Positions 5,976-10,894 of a DNA stretch of 10,894 nt are shown here, piece by piece. A program made the position numbers and the translations under genes. Under the pieces are notes generated by a model, which saw only the letters and a list, made by a program, of their open reading frames with translations, ran no database searches and had not been told where the DNA came from. Position 1 is the stretch's first letter; every line of letters starts with the position of its first letter. The stretch is from Alphaproteobacteria bacterium (lineage in GTDB: Bacteria > Pseudomonadota > Alphaproteobacteria > RF32 > UBA3637), in the NCBI GenBank assembly GCA_017632555.1, contig JAGBRF010000118.1:1-10894 (forward strand), in the 5' to 3' direction.

Positions 5976-7253
5976 TTATTCTTCGTCAAACAAACTGCGT
6001 TGTTCTTCGGTTTCCTTTGGTTTTGAACGGCGTATGCCACCCACTAAAACAGGCACAAAACCATCAACAAATCCTAAATTCAAAGAATGTTGGCTACGGG
6101 CTGCTTGTGCTGATGAAACAACGTGACCTTTTGCATCGGAAACCAAAGCAAAACCTTTTTCCAACGTTTTTTGATAGCTAGTGGCCTCCAACAATCTGCC
6201 CGCCATATTCAAACGGTCAAAATAACGGGCAAAAACATTTTGAATAGCCGCATTCAAACGTTCAACTCGGTCATCCAATTTTTGAACGGACATTTCCACA
6301 ACTTCACGCAAATTCGGAATACCGCGAACCAACCCGTCCAAACGCATTTTCTTTTCGTTCAACAAACGAATTAAAGAATCTGCCAATCGAGCATTCATGT
6401 TGTCCAAAGACGCTTTTATTTCCACACGAACAGGAACGGCCTTTTCCGCCGCACCGGTTGGTGTCGGGGCTCGCAAATCCGCCGCATAGTCAATCAACAT
6501 TGTATCCGTTTCGTGTCCGACAGCCGAAATAATCGGAATTTTGGAATCGGCAACGGCTCTGACAACGACTTCTTCCGAAAAAGGCAATAAATCTTCCAAA
6601 GAACCGCCACCACGCGCAACAATAATTACATCGGGGCGCGGAATAAGTCCGTTTGGTGTTTGTAATCCGTTTTCCGAAATAGCGTTTAATCCGCGCACAG
6701 CAGTGGCCACTTGTTCGGCGGCACCTTCGCCTTGCACCAAAACAGGCCACAAATAAACGGGACGAGGAAAACGATCGCGTAAACGATGCATAATATCACG
6801 AATAACAGCACCGGTCGGCGAAGTCACAACCGCTATATTTTCCGGCAGAAAAGGAATGGGCTTTTTACGTGATTCATCAAACAAACCTTCGGCGGCTAAT
6901 TTTTTCTTGCGTTCTTCCAACATTTTCAAAATAGCACCTTCGCCGGCAACTTCGGCCGATTGCACAATCATTTGATAATTGGAACGCCCCGGATAAGTCG
7001 TCAATTTTCCTTTTGCAACAATTTCCAAACCGTCTGTAATGGCAGCGTTTGTAGCAGCATCCATACCACGCCAACAGATTGCATTCAAAACAGCATCTTT
7101 GTCTTTCAAAGAAAAATAAATATGCCCCGAAGAAGCACGTTTAACGCCCGACACTTCACCCCGAACGGATACGTTTGTAAAAGCCCCTTCCACAACGTCT
7201 TTCAACAATTGTGAAATATCAGACACAGAAAAAATCGGACTTTCATTTTCCAT
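5976..7253 (-). CDS. xseA: Exodeoxyribonuclease VII large subunit
   Basis: This encodes 425 residues, close to the usual length. The ATG at 7251-7253 is chosen because AAGGA precedes it by about 9 bases; an ATG at 7262 directly abuts that site. An N-terminal OB fold (about 6-100, with the motif ISFxLKD-like YFSLKDKDA) binds DNA. The catalytic core (about 120-320) carries family signatures such as VVTSPTGAVIRDI, ARGGGSLEDLLPF and GHETDTMLIDYAADLRAPTP. A coiled-coil stalk and the C-terminal LGFVDGFVPV segment follow. With XseB it degrades single-stranded DNA to acid-soluble oligonucleotides in repair. xseB is not in this window. The start overlaps the end of tadA by 11 bases, so the two are co-transcribed and probably translationally coupled. 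The C-terminal extension (KETEEQRSLFDEE) is acidic. Confidence 0.96.
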   Translation of the reverse strand: MENESPIFSVSDISQLLKDVVEGAFTNVSVRGEVSGVKRASSGHIYFSLKDKDAVLNAICWRGMDAATNAAITDGLEIVAKGKLTTYPGRSNYQMIVQSAEVAGEGAILKMLEERKKKLAAEGLFDESRKKPIPFLPENIAVVTSPTGAVIRDIMHRLRDRFPRPVYLWPVLVQGEGAAEQVATAVRGLNAISENGLQTPNGLIPRPDVIIVARGGGSLEDLLPFSEEVVVRAVADSKIPIISAVGHETDTMLIDYAADLRAPTPTGAAEKAVPVRVEIKASLDNMNARLADSLIRLLNEKKMRLDGLVRGIPNLREVVEMSVQKLDDRVERLNAAIQNVFARYFDRLNMAGRLLEATSYQKTLEKGFALVSDAKGHVVSSAQAARSQHSLNLGFVDGFVPVLVGGIRRSKPKETEEQRSLFDEE

Positions 7254-7701
7254 TATTTTCATTCCTTAAATTCTTAAAAAAATCGCTGACCAAAGCCAAA
7301 CATTCCGTTTCATGCAAACCGCCAAAAACGTTTGGTTTATGATGAGTATGCTCAAACATTCGTGCGCCGTGTTCAACGCCACCGGATTTTGTATCATAAG
7401 CACCAAAATAAACGTTATCCAACTTCGCCCAAGCAATTGCACAAGCACACATACCGCACGGTTCCAGTGTTGAAAAAATAGAATATCCCGACAAATTTGG
7501 ATTTTTTAATAATTTTCCGGCTTTACGAATAGCCAATATTTCGGCGTGTGCTGTTGCATCATTTTCTTTTTCGGTCAGGTTATGTGCCGAACATAAAATT
7601 TCTTTTGTTTTTGAATCAAAAATAACGGCGCCAACGGGTGTTTCCCCCGAATCAAAAGCTTCCTTTGCCAAATCCAACGCCGTTTGGATGATTTTTTCCA
7701 T
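7243..7701 (-). CDS. tadA: tRNA-specific adenosine deaminase
   Basis: This encodes 152 residues of a cytidine-deaminase fold enzyme. The zinc and catalytic signature is complete: HAE at residues 52-54 (His ligand, Glu as proton shuttle) and PCGMC at 81-85 (two Cys ligands). The segment TPVGAV and the tail GGVEHGARMF...HHKPNVFGG...DFFKNLR match alphaproteobacterial TadA enzymes. TadA converts A34 to inosine in the anticodon of tRNA-Arg(ACG) and is essential in most bacteria. Its ribosome site is weak (a GTGAAG stretch). It leads an operon with xseA and runs divergently from the rluB-type gene. The intergenic gap is only 46 bases, so the two promoters probably overlap. A guanine deaminase is a less likely alternative. 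Confidence 0.92.
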   Translation of the reverse strand: MEKIIQTALDLAKEAFDSGETPVGAVIFDSKTKEILCSAHNLTEKENDATAHAEILAIRKAGKLLKNPNLSGYSIFSTLEPCGMCACAIAWAKLDNVYFGAYDTKSGGVEHGARMFEHTHHKPNVFGGLHETECLALVSDFFKNLRNENNGK

Positions 7702-7709
7702 TTTTTTAC

Positions 7710-7738
7710 TTCACTTTCTGTTATCTTTTCCTTATACT
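7710..7738 (+). promoter_or_regulatory. Promoter of the rluB-rsmD unit, predicting a leaderless mRNA
   Basis: TTCACT (7710-7715), a 17-base spacer and TATACT (7733-7738) match sigma-70 hexamers reasonably well. Transcription would begin at about 7745-7748, at or within three bases of the ATG at 7748. The reverse complement of the -10 region (TAGTATAAG) could also serve as a -10 for tadA. Confidence 0.5.
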
Positions 7739-7747
7739 AACATAATC

Positions 7748-8476
7748 ATGGCAGAAGATAAAGAAAGAATTGCAAAAAAAATCGCCGCAGCCGGTTTGTG
7801 TTCCAGACGGGACGCAGAAAAATGGATATTGGCCGGTCGCGTTGAAGTCAACGGTGTCAAGTTGACAACGCCGGCTTTTGTTGTCGGTGACGAAGATGTT
7901 GTTTGCGTTGACGGTATTCCTTTGAAAAAGCCGGAAAAAGTTCGTTTATGGTGCTATCATAAACCGGTCGGATTATTGACCACACACAAAGATCCGGAAG
8001 GTCGTCCGACTGTCTTTGACAATTTACCGCCAACATTACCGCGCGTGATTTCAGTCGGTCGATTGGATTTGAATTCTGAAGGTTTATTATTATTGACAAA
8101 CAACGGGGCTTTGGCACGTTCTTTGGAATTGCCGACACGTGGTTGGAAACGTCAATATCGGGTTCGCGTGCATGGTATGGTAACGCCCGAAATGATACAA
8201 AAAGCCGCCAAAGGCATTACCATAGACGGCATACATTATGCAGCAACAAAAATTGAAATCGAAGCCAACCAAAGCGGTGGCAAAAATCAATGGATTTTGG
8301 TAACTTTAACAGAAGGCAAAAATCGTGAAATTCGTAAAATGATGGAACATTTCGGATTACAAGTTTCAAGATTGATTCGTATTTCTTACGGTCCTTTCCA
8401 ATTGGGTAATTTACCGGCCGGAGAAGTAAGAGAAATGCCTCAAAAAGTGATAAAGGAGCAAATCGGATGCGTATAG
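7748..8476 (+). CDS. rluB: RluB/RsuA-family ribosomal RNA pseudouridine synthase
   Basis: This encodes 242 residues. An N-terminal S4 RNA-binding domain (about 7-65, with RIAKKIAAAGLCSRRDAE and GRVEVNG) is followed by the synthase domain (about 66-235). The catalytic motif GRLDLNSEGLLLLTN places the nucleophilic Asp at residue 107; KNREIRKMMEHFG is the second family signature. The RluB branch modifies a uridine in helix 80-90 territory of 23S rRNA, but RsuA, RluE and RluF are close relatives, so the exact target is inferred. The ATG at 7748 begins the S4 domain; there is no Shine-Dalgarno sequence before it (CTAACATAATC). Frames further upstream would only add a Phe-rich stretch that overlaps the promoter. 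rsmD follows with a 10-base overlap, a joint rRNA-modification operon. Confidence 0.92.
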   Translation: MAEDKERIAKKIAAAGLCSRRDAEKWILAGRVEVNGVKLTTPAFVVGDEDVVCVDGIPLKKPEKVRLWCYHKPVGLLTTHKDPEGRPTVFDNLPPTLPRVISVGRLDLNSEGLLLLTNNGALARSLELPTRGWKRQYRVRVHGMVTPEMIQKAAKGITIDGIHYAATKIEIEANQSGGKNQWILVTLTEGKNREIRKMMEHFGLQVSRLIRISYGPFQLGNLPAGEVREMPQKVIKEQIGCV

Positions 8477-9033
8477 TAGCAGGATTAAAACGTGGCAAAA
8501 TATTAAACACGCCAACTGATGATAAAACCCGTCCGACATCGGATCGGGCACGTGAAGCTTTGTTTAACATTTTAAACGCCATACTGTTGAAAGAAAAAAA
8601 ACAGTGGAAAGACATAACCTTTTTGGACGTTTTTGCCGGCACCGGCGCTGTCGGATTAGAAGCTTTATCACGGGGCGCAAAAGAATCTTTATTTATCGAA
8701 AATCACCCACCTGCATTGGCTTGCTTAAAATCAAATGCTTCCGATTTTGAAAATGCGCATATTATGATGTGCGATGCGACTTGTCCGCCATACACAACGC
8801 GTCCGATGAATATTATTTTTATGGATGCGCCTTATCGTGAAGAATTGTGGGAAAAAGCACTGATGGCGTTGAGCAACAAATGTTGGATTGACGAAAAAAC
8901 ACTGGTAATCGTTGAAATTGAAAAAAAGGAAGAAAACATCCTGCCCGCCGGATTTAAGTTGCTGGACGATCGCATTTACGGACGCAATCGGCTTTTGTTT
9001 TGTAAAAAAGCACCTATTTCAAAAAACTGCTAA
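8467..9033 (+). CDS. rsmD: 16S rRNA (guanine-966-N2)-methyltransferase
   Basis: This encodes 188 residues, the normal size. The N-terminal MRIVAGLKRGKIL, then RPTSDRAREALFNIL, are RsmD hallmarks. LDVFAGTGAVGLEALSRGA (about 53-71) is the S-adenosylmethionine-binding loop. Motif IV reads FMDAPY (118-123) instead of the usual [N/D]PPY/F, with Ala121 in place of the first Pro. The enzyme methylates G966 of 16S rRNA during small-subunit assembly. AAGGAG lies 8 bases before the ATG. The start is inside the end of the rluB-type gene (10-base overlap), so translation is coupled. The 3' end overlaps the convergent transglutaminase-like gene by 20 bases, with no room for a terminator between them. Confidence 0.93.
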   Translation: MRIVAGLKRGKILNTPTDDKTRPTSDRAREALFNILNAILLKEKKQWKDITFLDVFAGTGAVGLEALSRGAKESLFIENHPPALACLKSNASDFENAHIMMCDATCPPYTTRPMNIIFMDAPYREELWEKALMALSNKCWIDEKTLVIVEIEKKEENILPAGFKLLDDRIYGRNRLLFCKKAPISKNC

Positions 9034-9745
9034 TCCGCTTTGGTGCCGACAATAATTGCCATTTTTCATCATCGGGAAAGTGTGTTTGAATCATTTCACG
9101 CGGTTCGGTCATAAACCAACGATCGCTGACGATTCTGCCTTTACGCGTTCTGTTTGTTTTTCGGGCATTACGTTCACGCTTTTTCATTTCCCTTTTATGT
9201 TCGCTACGGGAATTTACATCTTGAAAAGCAACTGTATCCTTGCCTTGTATAGCCCAAGTCGGATCGACAAATTCCCAATTACCTTTTATTTTAACGGCAT
9301 TCCAAGCGTGTCTGTTGTTTTCCATATCTCTGCGTGTCACATTCATTCCGGCATAGCCCGTAATAACAATGCTGTCTAACCCCGCCAAACCGACCATTCG
9401 TTGATATAAATTAGCAATATCCTGACAAACACCGGCACGCGTTTCGAAAATATCGCCCGTACCGATACGGGTCGGGTGTCTGCGTCCGTTGTTTTTTGTG
9501 ATTGTATCGGCTTTGTAATCATCATAGTCAATATGATAAACAATCCACGCCATAATGACGCGCGCTTTTTCTTCATCACTGTTTTTATAAGGTTCAATCA
9601 AATAACCAACCAAATCGGGCAAACTTTCTTCGTATTTAGCGGGAACTTTTTCCGCCCGTGCATCAACGGAACGGTAATTGCTTCTGGCAAAAGCAACCGA
9701 TGAACAAATAAAAGAAAACATTAAAATCAATAATATTTTTTTCAT
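9014..9745 (-). CDS. Secreted transglutaminase-like (kyphoscoliosis-peptidase type) protein
   Basis: This encodes 243 residues. A signal peptide (MKKILLILMF, hydrophobic core, VAFA with cleavage likely after residue 20) indicates export to the periplasm; no lipobox is evident. The transglutaminase-like core has a complete catalytic triad: Cys107 in RAGVCQDIANLY, His146 in NRHAWNAVKI and Asp161 in FVDPTW. The C-terminal WFMTEPREMIQTHFPDDEKWQLL pattern splits into WFMTEPREMI and THFPDDEKWQLL, typical of the KY/CYK3-like branch. Between the Asp and this tail is an unusually basic segment (about 180-205, many Lys/Arg). Members may be peptidases or structural proteins; the substrate is unknown. 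Its ATG overlaps the corC stop codon (ATGA) and GGGGGAG lies before it, so it is the third gene of a coupled ybeY-corC operon. Confidence 0.87.
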   Translation of the reverse strand: MKKILLILMFSFICSSVAFARSNYRSVDARAEKVPAKYEESLPDLVGYLIEPYKNSDEEKARVIMAWIVYHIDYDDYKADTITKNNGRRHPTRIGTGDIFETRAGVCQDIANLYQRMVGLAGLDSIVITGYAGMNVTRRDMENNRHAWNAVKIKGNWEFVDPTWAIQGKDTVAFQDVNSRSEHKREMKKRERNARKTNRTRKGRIVSDRWFMTEPREMIQTHFPDDEKWQLLSAPKRISSFLK

Positions 9746-10632
9746 TCTTCTCCCCCTTGTTTTTGGGCAATTTCCTGCAATTTTTCTTTGGGCGGTATTC
9801 CCATAATTTTCAATCGTTCTATGTGGGATGGGTTACTGCTTTGAATAACAAAGCGAATACCGGTCGGTTTATGATGAATAACTTCCCCTTTTGACGGCAT
9901 GTGTCCGGCCAAATGAATAACCCAACCGCCAACCGTATCTATATCCGGATTTTCACGTTCATCCGCATCAACAACGGGGCCTATCATTTCTTCCAAATCG
10001 TCCAATTTGGCTTTGGCATTTACGTCCAAAGATGTTGCGTTGATACGTGTAATCATTTCTTCTTCCGGGTTATCGTGCTCATCATCGATTTCACCGACAA
10101 TCACTTCCAACAAATCTTCCAAAGCAACTAAACCGTCTATACCGCCGTGTTCATCGACAATTAAAGCCAACTGGATTTGACGGCTTTGCATAACCTTTAA
10201 CAAATCCAAAGCACGCATAGCGGGTGATACAAATAACAATCCCGGCTTCATCAGTTTTTTTATCGAACAACGTTGTTTGTTTATCAAAGCAAACAAAACG
10301 TCTTTGACATGTATAACACCGACTATATTATCCAAAGATCCGTCATATACGGGATAGCGGGAAAATTTTTCTTTTTGAATATATTTACAAAATTGAGCCG
10401 GCTTCATTTTAATATCAACAGCGTCCATATCCACACGCGGGGTCATCACATCGCGGACACGAATATCACGCAACCGAAACAAATTTTTAAGCATAGGCAA
10501 TTCGCGTGCGTCAACCAAGTGCTTATCACCCCGTTCTTCACGTTCATCGATAATTTCTTCCAAAGTTTCGAAAACTTTGTCTTCGGCTTCTTTCAATCTG
10601 CGTGATGTTTTGATTTTTTCAAGTAAACTCAT
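9742..10632 (-). CDS. corC: CorC/HlyC-type CBS-domain protein
   Basis: This encodes 296 residues. The N-terminal helix is followed by a CBS pair: the first repeat (about 58-115) contains VRDVMTPRVDM and RYPVYDG...IVGVIHVKDVL, and the second (about 125-180) contains LALIVDEHGGIDGLVALEDLLE. An acidic linker (IDDEHDNPEEE) leads to the CorC/HlyC transporter-associated domain (about 200-280). No transmembrane DUF21 part is present, so this is the soluble class. Members have been linked to magnesium/cobalt efflux and, in some bacteria, to membrane or haemolytic phenotypes; the mechanism remains uncertain. It overlaps ybeY by 4 bases (TCAT on the plus strand) and has AAGGAG before its start. In many alphaproteobacteria lnt follows; here the next gene is a transglutaminase-like protein. 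Confidence 0.93.
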   Translation of the reverse strand: MSLLEKIKTSRRLKEAEDKVFETLEEIIDEREERGDKHLVDARELPMLKNLFRLRDIRVRDVMTPRVDMDAVDIKMKPAQFCKYIQKEKFSRYPVYDGSLDNIVGVIHVKDVLFALINKQRCSIKKLMKPGLLFVSPAMRALDLLKVMQSRQIQLALIVDEHGGIDGLVALEDLLEVIVGEIDDEHDNPEEEMITRINATSLDVNAKAKLDDLEEMIGPVVDADERENPDIDTVGGWVIHLAGHMPSKGEVIHHKPTGIRFVIQSSNPSHIERLKIMGIPPKEKLQEIAQKQGGEE

Positions 10633-10894
10633 CTGATTTCTCCTTTATAAGGATTTTCGTATCCCAAAGCGGTGACTTTTTCAATTTCCAACGCTTCCAT
10701 AACTTTTGCTTCTTTATCTGTTATATGGTCATATCCGGACAAATGCAATGCGCCGTGAACCAACAAATGTGTCAAATGTTCTTCAAATGTTTTTTTCTGT
10801 TCTTCGGATTCCCGCATAACCGTTCCCAAAGCCAATACGATATCGCCCATCGGACGCATCGGCACATCAACAAAAGGCATTGGAAAAGACAACA
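10629..10894 (-). CDS. ybeY: Endoribonuclease YbeY, C-terminal part (5' end beyond the right edge)
   Basis: The frame runs in from the right edge and ends at the TGA in 10629-10631; about 88 residues are visible. The zinc-binding signature HGALHLSGYDH is intact, preceded by the family-typical VLSFP-like LSFP and the GDIVLALG segment. YbeY is a metal-dependent single-strand RNase involved in 16S rRNA 3'-end maturation and ribosome quality control. It overlaps corC by four bases, the common ybeY-corC arrangement; phoH/ybeZ would be expected just outside. The N-terminal half is missing only because the window ends. Confidence 0.93.
   Translation of the reverse strand, partial: LSFPMPFVDVPMRPMGDIVLALGTVMRESEEQKKTFEEHLTHLLVHGALHLSGYDHITDKEAKVMEALEIEKVTALGYENPYKGEIR

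Noticed and set aside
6490..6750. Alternative Arg/Cys-rich frames inside xseA
   Set aside because: They are shadows in other frames of a fully conserved gene.
9683..9745. Lipoprotein signal in the transglutaminase-like protein
   Set aside because: The Cys in SFIC lies within the hydrophobic core and is not preceded by a lipobox-like L-[AS]-[GA]; cleavage after AFA fits a normal secretion signal better.
1..10894. Mobile element, phage, CRISPR array, tRNA or rRNA genes
   Set aside because: I saw no transposase or integrase, no regular direct repeats with spacers, no tRNA-like clover-leaf and no rRNA-like stretch. The window is nearly filled by ordinary coding genes of similar base composition.

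Overview
This is an AT-rich stretch of chromosome, most likely from an alphaproteobacterium, possibly a small-genome or host-associated lineage. Three things point there. The divergent block tadA | rluB-type pseudouridine synthase-rsmD is a recurrent alphaproteobacterial arrangement. The ybeY-corC pair is typical of the group. The QmcA/stomatin and TadA sequences also carry alphaproteobacterial-style tails. The placement is inferred from gene order and protein character; no database search was run.

Layout. Bases 1-73 are the tail of an unidentified plus-strand gene, closed by a bidirectional terminator. From 140 to 2292 three genes read leftwards: a charged hypothetical protein with its own strong promoter, an NfeD-type OB-fold membrane protein, and its usual partner, a QmcA-like SPFH/Band 7 membrane protein. 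From 2482 to 4576 a plus-strand operon encodes a two-TM, long coiled-coil membrane protein overlapped by a MazE-type antitoxin gene and a MazF/PemK-type toxin gene. A bacterial PH-domain membrane protein (4580-5056, minus) ends 3 bases from the toxin gene. A small outer-membrane beta-barrel protein (5275-5874, plus) follows, with a good promoter. A 15-bp hairpin terminator separates it from the minus-strand tadA-xseA pair (5976-7701). Divergent from tadA runs rluB-rsmD (7748-9033), whose first gene appears to be leaderless. The last part (9014 to the right edge, minus) is a tightly coupled ybeY-corC-transglutaminase operon.

Function. Most of the window is housekeeping: RNA maturation and modification (YbeY, TadA, RluB family, RsmD), DNA repair (XseA) and envelope proteins (QmcA/NfeD, CorC, outer-membrane barrel, PH-domain protein). 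The less ordinary parts are four. The coiled-coil membrane protein gene is fused into one transcription unit with a toxin-antitoxin pair. The MazF-like toxin has a shortened loop and lacks the usual catalytic arginine. A secreted KY-type transglutaminase-like protein lies where lnt often follows corC. The hypothetical gene at 140-757 has a near-consensus promoter with a perfect palindrome across its -10 box. I found no tRNA, rRNA, insertion sequence, CRISPR array or phage gene, and no gene-free stretch longer than about 220 bases.
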